Shown in pieces: positions 33,496 through 42,138 of a DNA stretch of 64,000 nucleotides. The stretch spans positions 18,874 to 82,873 of the forward strand of contig NZ_DATJIY010000066.1 in assembly GCF_035492835.1 (NCBI RefSeq). Reading direction: 5' to 3'. Position 1 is the stretch's first letter. Each line of letters begins with the position of its first letter. This DNA comes from Dinghuibacter sp035492835. GTDB taxonomy: Bacteria; Bacteroidota; Bacteroidia; Chitinophagales; Chitinophagaceae. The notes under the pieces were generated by a model. The model was not told the DNA's origin. It did not search any database and worked only from the letters and a program-made list of their open reading frames with translations. The translations under genes were made by a program, and so were the position numbers.

Positions 33496-36400
33496 TACAA
33501 AGAAACGTTGAGGCCAAAGGTGAACGACTTCGCCTCCGGATAGGTCCCGTGATCGAATCCTTCCTGGGTGGCCAGGTTGGCGCCGGAGGTCACGTTCAAT
33601 TCGGGGGAGTAGCCCTTGTACTTCGTTATGATAAACATGTTCTGGAGCGTTATGAACAAGCGCAACCCGCTGATACCGGCTATCCCGATCCACTTCCTGT
33701 CCAGGTTGTAGTCCAGCGTTATCTGGCGGAAGCGCAAAAAGGAACCGCTTTCCACCCAACGGGTGGAGATGCTGTAGTTGGGTACGGTACCGGCTGGCGC
33801 GGCGCTTCCATAGTAGGCCTTGGGCATGTCGGTGGCGTCGCCCGGTTTTTTCCAGCGGTGAAGGACCGCGGTGGTTTGGTTGACCATGTCGGTCATATCC
33901 TCGGTCTCCATACGTGTGGCATCGAAGATCTTGTTGCCATAAACGCCATCGATCAGGATGTTCAGGTCAAAGCGTTTATAGCTGAGCTGGTTGGTAAAGC
34001 CGTAGGTAAATTTTGGCAGGGCACTGCCGATGAACGCCCGGTCGTTGTCCGGGTCGATCTTCCCGTCGTGGTTGAGGTCCCTGAACGTGATGTTGCCCGT
34101 CTGGACATTGACGCCGTCGTCGATATACCCCCAGAAGGAACCCAGGGGCAGCCCGCTCTTGACGATGCCCGCGTTGCCACCGATGTCCTGTATGTATCCC
34201 GTCAGGATGGGGGAGGTACCCGCGGGCAGCTCGACGATGTTCTTGTTGAACGACATATTCAGGGCGCTTGTCCAGCTCAGGCCATGACCGCGGAAGATGT
34301 CGGCGGAAAGGATGAACTCGAAGCCCTTGTTCTGCACATAACCGGGCATGTTGACCTCCTTGGTGCTCACGCCCGTCGACTGTGGCTGTGGCACGCTCAG
34401 GATCAGGTCGTGGGTCCGCTTCACGTAAAAGTCCGCGGACAGGTTCAGGCGGTTGTTGAGCACCGAGATGTCCAGACCGGTATTGAATTGCTTGGTTTCT
34501 TCCCACAACAGGTCGGGGTTGCCCGCCTGGGAGCTGGGCACCGTTCCGGAAACCATGGTAGAGTCGTTAAAGGCATAGTTGTTCCCGGCGATCAACTGGG
34601 TAAAGGAGGGGTAGAGGTCCGCGGGCAGGTTGCCGGTGGCGCCCCATCCGGCCCTTAGCTTCAGGTCACTGACAAAATGCACACTTTTGAAGAAGTCCTC
34701 ATCCGAGACACGCCAGCCCGCGGAAAACGCGGGGAAGTTCGCCCATTGGTTCCGGATGCCCAGCCTGGACGAGCCGTCCCAGCGGATGGAGGCGCTCGCC
34801 AGGTACTTGCCATCGTAGGCATAGTTCGCGCGGCCGAAATAGGATTCCAGCGTCCATGCGTCCGCGAAAGACTGGTTCAATGTATACGTGGAAGCCGCGG
34901 ACAACACCTGCACGTCGGGGCTGGGGAAGCCGTAGCCAGCCTGGTTGGAGGATTGATCGTGCTGTTTGGAGGCGCTGGAGCCGACGATGACGTCGATGGC
35001 GTGCTTGCCCGCCTGTTTGTCGAACGTCAGCGTATTGTCCCAGATATACCGAAAGCCTTCGGCAGTGTTGTAGTTGCCGATACCAGCCAATTGTTTGGCG
35101 CGTTCCGTCAGACGCGGGTCCTGGAAAATGCTCTGGTAGGTGTTCTCCAGGGTCACCCCTAACTGGGAGCGGAAGCTGAGGGCGAAGGGTAGCTTTATGA
35201 CGAGATGACCGTCACCCAGCAAATTGTTGCCGATCGTATAATTGTTGGTCCCATAGATGTCGCCCATCGGGTTGGGCACGGCCTGGGAAAAGGCGCTGAA
35301 ACCATAGGTCCCATCCCCGTTGGTGTTGTAGATGGCGCTAAAGGGAGGCGTGTTCAAGGCGCTCAGGACAAACCCGTTGTATTGCGCCCGGTTGTTGTCG
35401 TACACGTCGTTATAGCCCGTCCGGTTGTATGAAATATGGGTTCCCACGCCCAGCCAATCGTTCATTTGCTGCTCCAGGTTGAGGATGACCGAATAGCGCT
35501 TGTAGTTGGAGGTTTCCGCGATGCCGTCCTGGTCTACATATCCGACACCGAAATAGTACGTGCCTTTGTCACCGCCACCGGAGAAGCCGGCATTGATACC
35601 CGTCATCGGCGCCTTGCGGTATACCAGGTCCTGCCAGTTGTTGTTGTTGGCGGTGACGAGCGAATCGGGTATGGAGAAGCCGGTATTGCCCGAGTTGACT
35701 TGTTCCTCGGTCAACAGGGTCGCCAGTTGCCGGCTGTTGAGGAGCTTGATCTTTTTGGTGATCTGTTGCGAGCCGGTGTACGCGTTCACCTCCACCTTCG
35801 CACGGCCCTTGACACCCTTCTTGGTGGTGATCAGCACCACCCCGTTAGTCGAGCCGGCGGCGCCGTAGATGCCCGCGGCCGAGGCGTCTTTAAGGATGCT
35901 GATCGATTGGATGGTATTCGGGTCGAGGCTGTGCGTATCATAGGATACGACGCCGTCGATGACATACAGCGGTTGCGTATTGCCCGTGAGCGAGGCGATC
36001 CCGCGTACAAAGACCGTAAAGTCGGACCCGGGCTTCCCGGAGGGGAGTAAAATCTGGGTGCCGGGCGATTTGCCCGCCAGTATTTCCGCCGCGCTGACAA
36101 CGGGGCGTTCGCTTACGTCCGTTACGCTGATCGTGGAGATCGCGGAGGTGATGTCCCTCCGCCGTTGGGCGCCGTATCCGATAAACACCATGTCGTTCAA
36201 CGACACGGCGATGGGGCGGAGGATCACGTTGACCTTCGCCCGGTCGGCCACCGCCACGTCGACGCCTTCATACCCCACCGAGCTGAAGTGCAATACGGCT
36301 TTTTCCGGAACGCTGATGGTGAACCGGCCGTCGGCGTCCGTGGCCACCCCTTTCCTTGTCCCGGCGATCGTCACCGTTACGCCCGCCATCGGTCTGCCGG

Positions 36401-36746
36401 CGGTATCCGTGACCTGGCCATGGACCTCGGTTCCGGGCGGGGCATTGTTCTCCTGTTTTCGTTGGACGACGACGGTATGTTCTACGATGGAGTAGGTCAG
36501 GGGCTGATCCCTGAAGCAGCGGTCCAATACGGATTCAATGGAGGCGTTTGTGATTTTTATGTCCACTTTTTGCGCCCCCTCCAGTACTTCGTCCGTATAC
36601 AGGAATGAATATCCTGTCTGTTTGGTGATCTCACCGAAGACCTTTCCGAGTGATGCGTTCCGTAGCGAGAGTGTGACCTTTTGCGAGTAAACCTTTGCGC
36701 TGACCTGCAGGCAAGTCGTTAAGACCAGAATAGCAGTTAATTTCAT
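33495..36746 (-). CDS. SusC-family TonB-dependent transporter with N-terminal STN domain
   Basis: 1083 residues from the ATG giving signal 'MKLTAILVLTTCLQVSA'; a start three codons upstream is possible. Order: STN (secretin/TonB short) domain at about 25-95 ('SLGKVFGEITKQTGYSFLY'), carboxypeptidase-regulatory-like domain at about 110-185, plug with 'FIGYGAQRRRDITSAIS' and 'YVIDGVVSYD', then the barrel ending in 'FGLNVSL'. The STN domain is the part that contacts FecR-type anti-sigma proteins, and the FecR gene sits 32 bp upstream, so transport is probably coupled to its own expression. Substrate unknown. Confidence 0.96.
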   Translation of the reverse strand: MKLTAILVLTTCLQVSAKVYSQKVTLSLRNASLGKVFGEITKQTGYSFLYTDEVLEGAQKVDIKITNASIESVLDRCFRDQPLTYSIVEHTVVVQRKQENNAPPGTEVHGQVTDTAGRPMAGVTVTIAGTRKGVATDADGRFTISVPEKAVLHFSSVGYEGVDVAVADRAKVNVILRPIAVSLNDMVFIGYGAQRRRDITSAISTISVTDVSERPVVSAAEILAGKSPGTQILLPSGKPGSDFTVFVRGIASLTGNTQPLYVIDGVVSYDTHSLDPNTIQSISILKDASAAGIYGAAGSTNGVVLITTKKGVKGRAKVEVNAYTGSQQITKKIKLLNSRQLATLLTEEQVNSGNTGFSIPDSLVTANNNNWQDLVYRKAPMTGINAGFSGGGDKGTYYFGVGYVDQDGIAETSNYKRYSVILNLEQQMNDWLGVGTHISYNRTGYNDVYDNNRAQYNGFVLSALNTPPFSAIYNTNGDGTYGFSAFSQAVPNPMGDIYGTNNYTIGNNLLGDGHLVIKLPFALSFRSQLGVTLENTYQSIFQDPRLTERAKQLAGIGNYNTAEGFRYIWDNTLTFDKQAGKHAIDVIVGSSASKQHDQSSNQAGYGFPSPDVQVLSAASTYTLNQSFADAWTLESYFGRANYAYDGKYLASASIRWDGSSRLGIRNQWANFPAFSAGWRVSDEDFFKSVHFVSDLKLRAGWGATGNLPADLYPSFTQLIAGNNYAFNDSTMVSGTVPSSQAGNPDLLWEETKQFNTGLDISVLNNRLNLSADFYVKRTHDLILSVPQPQSTGVSTKEVNMPGYVQNKGFEFILSADIFRGHGLSWTSALNMSFNKNIVELPAGTSPILTGYIQDIGGNAGIVKSGLPLGSFWGYIDDGVNVQTGNITFRDLNHDGKIDPDNDRAFIGSALPKFTYGFTNQLSYKRFDLNILIDGVYGNKIFDATRMETEDMTDMVNQTTAVLHRWKKPGDATDMPKAYYGSAAPAGTVPNYSISTRWVESGSFLRFRQITLDYNLDRKWIGIAGISGLRLFITLQNMFIITKYKGYSPELNVTSGANLATQEGFDHGTYPEAKSFTFGLNVSL

Positions 36747-36778
36747 AATCAGCAAGCATTAAATCGGCATCGGCTTCC

Positions 36779-37930
36779 TTAAGGCATGACGATGATCTTT
36801 TTCCCTTCGATCCTGAAATGGACCGCCCCCGTCAATTCCAGCATCTTGAATACCTCCGATACATTCGCGCCCCGGGAAACGCTGCCCCTGAAGTGTGACA
36901 GGATCTGTCCCTGGTATTCCACGTCCACGTCGTACCAGCGCGCCAGCTGCCGCATGACGGTTTCTATGGGAACGCCCCCGAACTGGAAAAAGCCGTTTTT
37001 CCAGGCTACTGCCGCATCCGCGTCTGCATCCCGTATCTTGAAAGACTCCGAAGACCTGTCCAGTGATGCTTCCTGCCCTTCGGTAAGAAGGTGGGAAGAC
37101 GATCCTTTCGTGACTTTGACGGACCCTTCCAGCAAGGTCGTATTGATCGCGCGTTCGTCGTCATAGGCCATGACGTCGAAGTGCGTGCCGAGCACATCCA
37201 CCTGCAGACCGTCGACAGATACCGAAAAGGGTTTGTTTTTGTCCCCAGCCACTTCGAAATAGGCCTCTCCTTTCAGACGGACCTGCCGGTCTTTGCCCGA
37301 AAAGGCGGTCGGATAGCTCAGCGACGAGGCCGCATTCAGCCAGACTTTCGTACCGTCCGGCAGGACTACCTGGTATTGTCCCCCGCGCGGGGTTTGGATA
37401 GTATTCGTCTCGGATACCGCGTCTTGTTTTGACGCGTCGTATATCAGCCTCCCGTCCTGTTTGTTTATCCGGACGCCGCCCTTGTCCTTGATGACGCCGT
37501 TCGTGGCGTCCGCGAGGTCCACCACGGAACCGTCTCCCAGCAATAGCTGGGCCTTGTTGCTTCCGGGCGGGAGGTCGTTCCGGGGTTTGGCAGCCGCGGC
37601 GACCGGAGCCGGTTGGTGGGCGGCGTGCCTGGGCCAGAAGTATTCCCCCGCCAGCCCCAGGGCGACGACGACCGACGCCGCGGCTACCCACCGGGCATAG
37701 CGTCCGATCCGGCGGACCTGGACAACGGGCTCCTGTTCTATCCTGGACTGCACCCCGGCGAGTATGCGCCGTCTGACGTCCTCCTCCGTTTCCGGTTCCC
37801 GGGTAAAGACGAGCTCGATCTCCTCCTGGTCGGCGGTGTCGTACCATTCGTGCAACAAGGCTATTTCCTTCTCCGTGGCGGCGCCGGACAGGAAACGGTG
37901 GGCCAGTTCAACCAATTGCGCTCTATCCAA
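36779..37930 (-). CDS. FecR-family anti-sigma factor
   Basis: 383 residues. N-terminal cytosolic helices ('VELAHRFLSGAATEKEIALLHEWYD'), one transmembrane segment at about 80-97 ('WVAAASVVVALGLAGEYFW'), then the FecR periplasmic domain ('TPRGGQYQVVLPDGTKVWLNAASSL' and 'VRLKGEAYFEVA') and a C-terminal DUF4974-like domain ('VPIETVMRQLARWYDVDVEY'). It lies between the ECF sigma and the STN-bearing SusC, the usual cell-surface signalling arrangement. Confidence 0.95.
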   Translation of the reverse strand: MDRAQLVELAHRFLSGAATEKEIALLHEWYDTADQEEIELVFTREPETEEDVRRRILAGVQSRIEQEPVVQVRRIGRYARWVAAASVVVALGLAGEYFWPRHAAHQPAPVAAAAKPRNDLPPGSNKAQLLLGDGSVVDLADATNGVIKDKGGVRINKQDGRLIYDASKQDAVSETNTIQTPRGGQYQVVLPDGTKVWLNAASSLSYPTAFSGKDRQVRLKGEAYFEVAGDKNKPFSVSVDGLQVDVLGTHFDVMAYDDERAINTTLLEGSVKVTKGSSSHLLTEGQEASLDRSSESFKIRDADADAAVAWKNGFFQFGGVPIETVMRQLARWYDVDVEYQGQILSHFRGSVSRGANVSEVFKMLELTGAVHFRIEGKKIIVMP

Positions 37931-37998
37931 AATCGTCCTTTTTATGGGTGAGTCCTTATGGGGTGAGTCATGGGATGTGCAATTACCCTTAGTCTGAT

Positions 37999-38562
37999 CT
38001 ATAGAAATATCGACAGCGCGCTATCGCGCATCCTGGTGCGGATCAGGTGCAGCGCTTTTGTCAAATGGGCTTCCGCGGTTTTGAGTGAAATATTGAGCCG
38101 TTGCGCCACTTCAGGCAGGGCCTGGTCTTCGATCTTATTGTAAATAAAGACCATGCGGCACTTCTCGGGGAGCTCGTTGGTCAGCCGTTTTACCATCTCC
38201 AGCAGTTGTTTGTCATCGATCACCAGCTCTACGGGCGTCAAACCCACGGCACGCGTCCCCGCGGCTTCTTCTCCCGCCGCCCTCCTTTTTTCATTGGCCA
38301 GGTAACGATACACCGCGTACCGGGTGGCGGCCGCCAAATAGGGGGGAAGGTCTTGTATCCGGAGGGTCTTGCGCTTCTGCCAAAGGGTAAAGAAAACGTT
38401 TTGGACGATTTCCTCCGCCGCCATGGCCGATTTGAGCCGTTTGTGGGCGATGAAGTACAGTTTATGCCAATAGCGATCATATAGCTCCTGGAAGGCAGAA
38501 GCATCGTCTCGCAGTAGTCGTTGCAGCAGTTCCGAATCGTTCAATGACGCGCAATCGTTCAT
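37999..38562 (-). CDS. ECF RNA polymerase sigma factor (FecI-like)
   Basis: 187 residues from the ATG at 38562; the longer start at 38586 overlaps the predicted -7 box, so it is less likely. Region 2 ('SAMAAEEIVQNVFFTLWQKRK') and region 4 ('LPEKCRMVFIYNKIEDQALPEVAQRLNISLKTAEAHLTKAL') are clear. First gene of the sigma-FecR-SusC-SusD operon. Confidence 0.94.
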   Translation of the reverse strand: MNDCASLNDSELLQRLLRDDASAFQELYDRYWHKLYFIAHKRLKSAMAAEEIVQNVFFTLWQKRKTLRIQDLPPYLAAATRYAVYRYLANEKRRAAGEEAAGTRAVGLTPVELVIDDKQLLEMVKRLTNELPEKCRMVFIYNKIEDQALPEVAQRLNISLKTAEAHLTKALHLIRTRMRDSALSIFL

Positions 38563-38583
38563 CCGGCCATCAAATAGATGGCC

Positions 38584-38615
38584 CAAACATATCCAAAATG
38601 CGCCAATTATACAAG
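38584..38615 (-). promoter_or_regulatory. Predicted promoter of the sigma-FecR-SusC-SusD operon
   Basis: Minus strand: -7 box TATGTTTG (38584-38591, perfect TAnnTTTG) and a CTTG (38612-38615) as the -33 element, 20 nt apart. It is the best full match to the Bacteroidota housekeeping promoter in the window. It lies in the 54-bp gap behind the T9SS-protein gene and predicts a leader of about 15 nt before the ATG at 38562. Confidence 0.55.
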
Positions 38616-38616
38616 T

Positions 38617-41046
38617 TTAGCGCATCAGGACGACGGTACCCTTCTTGAAAATGGTCTGCCCCATATAGGACCTGCCCTGCACCATCCAGACGTAGGCCGC
38701 GGTGGGCTGGGGTTTGCCGTTGACGGTGCCGTCCCAGCCTTCTTCGGTGGAGGAGGTGCTGTAGACGAGCTGGCCATAGCGGTTATAGACGCGGAAGAAG
38801 TCCAGGGACGAGATACCCACGAGGATGGGTCTGAAGATGTTGTCGATGTTCAGACCGGGCGTGAAGCCGGTCGGGACGAAGATGTCGGGGGGCGTCCGGA
38901 ATATCTTGACGACGATCCCATCCGTTCCGGTACAGCCGTTGGCGGCGGTGGCCGTGACGGTATAGTCGACTTCGGTGGTTTCACCGGTGTACTGGCCTAT
39001 GGGGTTGGGGATGTTCGTGGCGCTGAGACCATAGGCAGGCGTCCAGGCGAAGGTATCTCCGGGGTCATTGGATTTGGCGTTGAACTGGAGCGGCTGGCCG
39101 ACCACCACGGCGGTGTCGTTGCCGGCGTTGACGACGATGCGCGGGTAGACGTTGACCACGAAGGTGTCCACCAGGGCGTTCGGACAACCGGCATTGAGGA
39201 TCGTCAATATGTACAGGGACGTATCCAGCGGCGTGGCCGTATTGGAGATATCATAGGTAGTATACGGGATGGCGCCGCCCGCGGAGCCGGACAGGGGGCT
39301 GATATGCGTCCACTGGTAGGATGTGCCGGTCGATACGCTCGCGGTAAGGGTTGCAGAACCGCCATAACAGATCGTGGTGTCGGCGGGGGCAATATTGGCT
39401 ACCGGGAAATACGCGTTCAACAGCTTGACCTGGGCGATGCTGCTGATGTCGGCCGGGCATACCCCGCTTTGTACGATTACCCGGTATTCGATGTCACCGG
39501 TCACATTTTGGATGCCGTAGACCAGCGAGGTGTCCATGGGAACGAGGTCGGCCCAGGTAGTTCCGCCATCGCTGGAAGATTGCCAGGCGGTGGCGTGGCC
39601 GGTCGCACCGGTGTCGGTGAGGATCGCGCCCTTGTTTTGCCCCATACAAACCTCATAGTATGGCGGCGTGACCGTCCCCCCGACGCTTTTGGGATCGACG
39701 GTGACGGTAATGCTGTTGGTGGTATCGACGGCGCACGACTGTCCGTTCTGGATCAGCGCGGCGTAGGTCGTCGTTCGCGTCAGGTCCGAAGCGGTATAGC
39801 TTCGGTTGGTATCGGCCAGCGGACCCCAGCTAACGCCGTTGTTATAGGAAGACAACCAGCTGACGACGCCGCCCCGGCCTCCGCTCAGGTTGAGGGTCGT
39901 CGAGTTGGTCCCCGTGCAGACTTCATTCGGGCTGCCCAGCGTGGCGGGGAGGGTGGGGAGCACGGTTTTGACGTCGATCGTGTCGCGCAGGTCCGCGCAG
40001 CCGTTCACCTCATGCGCGATGATCTGGCCCGCGTCGTTGCCCGGGGTGACCTGGATGATGTTCGTACCGCTCCCGGAATTGATGGTCCAGTCGCCCGGTA
40101 TGGTCCAATCGTAGGTGGCACCTGCCAGGGAGGGGACGGAATAGGTTATGGGTGTGCTGATACAGGCGATCGAGTCGCCACTGATCTGCAGACCCGCGCA
40201 GGTATTCCGGAAGGCGAAATAGGCATAGGCGAAGTGACCGCCGGGGGTACAGTTGTCGGCTTCGAACGTGAGCTTGACCTGTTGGCCACGGTAGGCGGAA
40301 AGATCGAACGTCACTTCGGTCCAGCCCTTCCACCAGACGTCGTAGAGGTGACCGCCGGTGGGGGAATTGGGGTTGGCGTTGACCGATGGATAGCGGCTGG
40401 GCGTAAAACCTTGTGCTATGGCTGCCGCGGAATCGAGCGTAGCGCCGGTACCGCCGCCCTGGGCGTTGTTGAGCGTAGGCAAAAGATAGCTGGGAGAAGC
40501 ACAGGTGATGATGGTGCCGTTTACGCTCAGGGTCGCCTTGGCTTGTGGCTGCTGGTCGGAATTATGGGTGCCGTTCTCCAAAACCATGGCGTACGCATAC
40601 GTCATCGTATACGGCACGGACGTGGGGCCGGGGGGAACATTTATCGAGTAGGTGATGTTCCGGAAGTATCCGCCCTGGTTGCCGTTGCTTTTTGAAATGG
40701 CGGTCGATCCAAGCAGGACCGAATAAAAATATTGATATCCGTTAATGGTCGGTACGGTGGGGAACCCTCCATAGTAGTCGGTGGAGCTGGAGGTAATCAC
40801 TTTTACCCCGTTCATGGAAGGCAGCTGATACTCGGAAATGGACGAGGCCTGCCAGTTCGGATAGATCGATTCCCCGACGCGGCTGTTCGTATCGAGGTTG
40901 CTGCTGCCGGAAAGGACTATGCCCGTCTCCGCGGTCCAGTTCGAGAGCGTCCCCTGGTTGAAATTAATATTAACCGGGCAGGCCTGCATTTGCGCCAGCA
41001 CGGGTACACCCCAAAACACACATAAGATGCCCAAAAGAAATTTCAT
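38617..41046 (-). CDS. Large secreted Ig/PKD-like protein with T9SS type B sorting domain
   Basis: 809 residues, signal peptide (MKFLLGILCVFWGVPVLA). N-terminal half resembles a carbohydrate-binding/lectin-type beta domain; then several PKD/Ig-like repeats ('NPNSPTGGHL', 'PADTTICYGGSATLTASVSTGT'). The C-terminal 90 residues are the gliding-motility-associated sorting domain: 'PDIFVPTGFTPG...NIFRPI', 'FRVYNRYGQLVYSTSS' and 'GWDGTVNGKPQPTAAYVW'. It should be exported by the type IX system and anchored or released at the surface, perhaps as an adhesin. It ends 54 bp before the ECF sigma gene in the same direction. Confidence 0.93.
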   Translation of the reverse strand: MKFLLGILCVFWGVPVLAQMQACPVNINFNQGTLSNWTAETGIVLSGSSNLDTNSRVGESIYPNWQASSISEYQLPSMNGVKVITSSSTDYYGGFPTVPTINGYQYFYSVLLGSTAISKSNGNQGGYFRNITYSINVPPGPTSVPYTMTYAYAMVLENGTHNSDQQPQAKATLSVNGTIITCASPSYLLPTLNNAQGGGTGATLDSAAAIAQGFTPSRYPSVNANPNSPTGGHLYDVWWKGWTEVTFDLSAYRGQQVKLTFEADNCTPGGHFAYAYFAFRNTCAGLQISGDSIACISTPITYSVPSLAGATYDWTIPGDWTINSGSGTNIIQVTPGNDAGQIIAHEVNGCADLRDTIDVKTVLPTLPATLGSPNEVCTGTNSTTLNLSGGRGGVVSWLSSYNNGVSWGPLADTNRSYTASDLTRTTTYAALIQNGQSCAVDTTNSITVTVDPKSVGGTVTPPYYEVCMGQNKGAILTDTGATGHATAWQSSSDGGTTWADLVPMDTSLVYGIQNVTGDIEYRVIVQSGVCPADISSIAQVKLLNAYFPVANIAPADTTICYGGSATLTASVSTGTSYQWTHISPLSGSAGGAIPYTTYDISNTATPLDTSLYILTILNAGCPNALVDTFVVNVYPRIVVNAGNDTAVVVGQPLQFNAKSNDPGDTFAWTPAYGLSATNIPNPIGQYTGETTEVDYTVTATAANGCTGTDGIVVKIFRTPPDIFVPTGFTPGLNIDNIFRPILVGISSLDFFRVYNRYGQLVYSTSSTEEGWDGTVNGKPQPTAAYVWMVQGRSYMGQTIFKKGTVVLMR

Positions 41047-41186
41047 CCCGGGATTCAGTTAATATTGATTGTAACCAGAGGCGAGAGGGCAAAGGTTGGA
41101 TAGTCTATACAAATTACGAAAAAAAAGAGGTGTTCGCTGGTTAAATACCGGTGAAAAACGACGAATACCCCCTGCTTTATTATATC

Positions 41187-41218
41187 CCCGTGACAAATAA
41201 AGACGGGTTTTTTATGCC
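41187..41218 (+). promoter_or_regulatory. Hairpin-T6 element, copy 2, with short leader ORF, upstream of the XRE gene
   Basis: CCCGT / ACGGG stem with an 11-nt loop ending ATAAAG, six T, then ATGCC. The 22-nt core (41197-41218) matches copy 1 at 13572-13593 with one mismatch, and the stem changes T-A to C-G compensate. The ATG at 41214 opens a 27-codon frame (starts MPASAIT) whose TGA overlaps the XRE start codon as ATGA. It lies between two divergent genes, so a simple terminator for an upstream gene is not expected. Confidence 0.45.
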
Positions 41219-41293
41219 CGCGTCGGCGATAACACTTTACCGGCTGGTCGATCTGCCAACGTTTTTTTTCGTAATTTCTATGACCTTTTGCAC

Positions 41294-41524
41294 ATGAAGG
41301 AAAAAGACAAAATCAGGTTGGACAAATTCGGGGCGCACCTGGCTAGGATCCGGGAAGAAAAGGGATTGAGCCAGCGCGCCCTTTCGGCCCGGTGCGAAGT
41401 AGACTTCGCAAAGATCAGCAAACTGGAAAACGGCAAGGCAAACCTGGTCATCACGACCCTAGTCGAGCTCGCCGAGGGGCTGGGCGTACACCCAAAAGAA
41501 CTGCTTAACCTGGACTGGAGCTAG
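41294..41524 (+). CDS. XRE-family helix-turn-helix regulator (small)
   Basis: 76 residues from the ATG; an in-frame TTG two codons earlier is unlikely. The single domain is a lambda-repressor-like HTH ('HLARIREEKGLSQRALSARCEVDFAKISKLENGKANLVITTL'), without sensor or dimerisation domain. The start overlaps the stop of the possible leader ORF. Its stop shares a CTAG with the convergent LOG gene's stop. No toxin partner is visible, so an autonomous regulator is more likely than an antitoxin. Confidence 0.88.
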   Translation: MKEKDKIRLDKFGAHLARIREEKGLSQRALSARCEVDFAKISKLENGKANLVITTLVELAEGLGVHPKELLNLDWS

Positions 41525-42102
41525 ACATTTTCCCTCCTGAGCCATTTCCCCACCGGGGGCGGCGTGTAGGTCTTCATTTTGTCCAACAGTTCGCCGATGT
41601 CCTCGGATACCTGGATCATCTGCCGGTTTACATTCTTTAGGAATCCTGTCGATACGGCGGTGTCGAGGAAGGAGAGCAGGTGCCTGTAATATCCCCCCGT
41701 GTCCAGCAGGCCCATGGCCTTGTCGTGGAGGCCGAGCTGGCCCCACGTCAGTATTTCGAAGAACTCTTCCAGCGTCCCGAAGCCGCCGGGTAGGGCGATG
41801 AACCCGTCGCAGAGGTCGTGCATGCGTTGTTTGCGTTCGTGCATGCTGTCAACGATGATCAGCCGGCTCAACCCTTCGTGCGCAATCTCCCGGGTCCGGA
41901 GGAAAGAGGGCAGCACGCCGATCACCTCTCCGCCCTCCGCCAGCGCGCCTTCGGCCACCGCGCCCATCAACCCGACCAGGGCACCCCCATAGACGACGCC
42001 CATCCCCCGCTGGGCCAGGACGCGGCCCAGGAGCCTTGCCTGATCGGTATAAACCGCTTCGTTGCCCGAGCTGGAACCACAAAAAACCGTGATACGCCCC
42101 AT
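41521..42102 (-). CDS. LOG-family protein (nucleoside 5'-monophosphate phosphoribohydrolase)
   Basis: 193 residues. Signature PGGFGTLEEFFE (PGGxGTxxE) and 'VFCGSSSGNE', 'GVVYGGALVGLMGAVAEGAL' identify the TIGR00730/LOG Rossmann-fold family, which cleaves nucleoside monophosphates to base plus ribose-5-phosphate (cytokinin activation in plants and some bacteria). In bacteria without cytokinin the role may be nucleotide salvage. Divergent from PnuC by 36 bp, with a perfect -7 box TATATTTG in that gap. Confidence 0.93.
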   Translation of the reverse strand: MGRITVFCGSSSGNEAVYTDQARLLGRVLAQRGMGVVYGGALVGLMGAVAEGALAEGGEVIGVLPSFLRTREIAHEGLSRLIIVDSMHERKQRMHDLCDGFIALPGGFGTLEEFFEILTWGQLGLHDKAMGLLDTGGYYRHLLSFLDTAVSTGFLKNVNRQMIQVSEDIGELLDKMKTYTPPPVGKWLRRENV

Positions 42103-42116
42103 AGAAATTGTTTGAT

Positions 42117-42124
42117 CAAATATA
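42117..42124 (-). promoter_or_regulatory. Putative -7 promoter box of the LOG-family gene
   Basis: Minus strand TATATTTG, a perfect TAnnTTTG, 14 nt before the LOG start, inside the divergent LOG/PnuC gap. The palindrome TTTGATCAAA (42111-42120) overlaps its downstream edge and could act as an operator. Confidence 0.45.
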
Positions 42125-42138
42125 CTTTATCTTGCCGC

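Noticed and set aside
38578..40695. 705-codon plus-strand frame antisense to the T9SS-sorted protein
   Set aside because: The opposite strand has a signal peptide, Ig/PKD repeats and a sorting domain; the antisense translation is a Gly/Asp/Arg-rich shadow with no domain.
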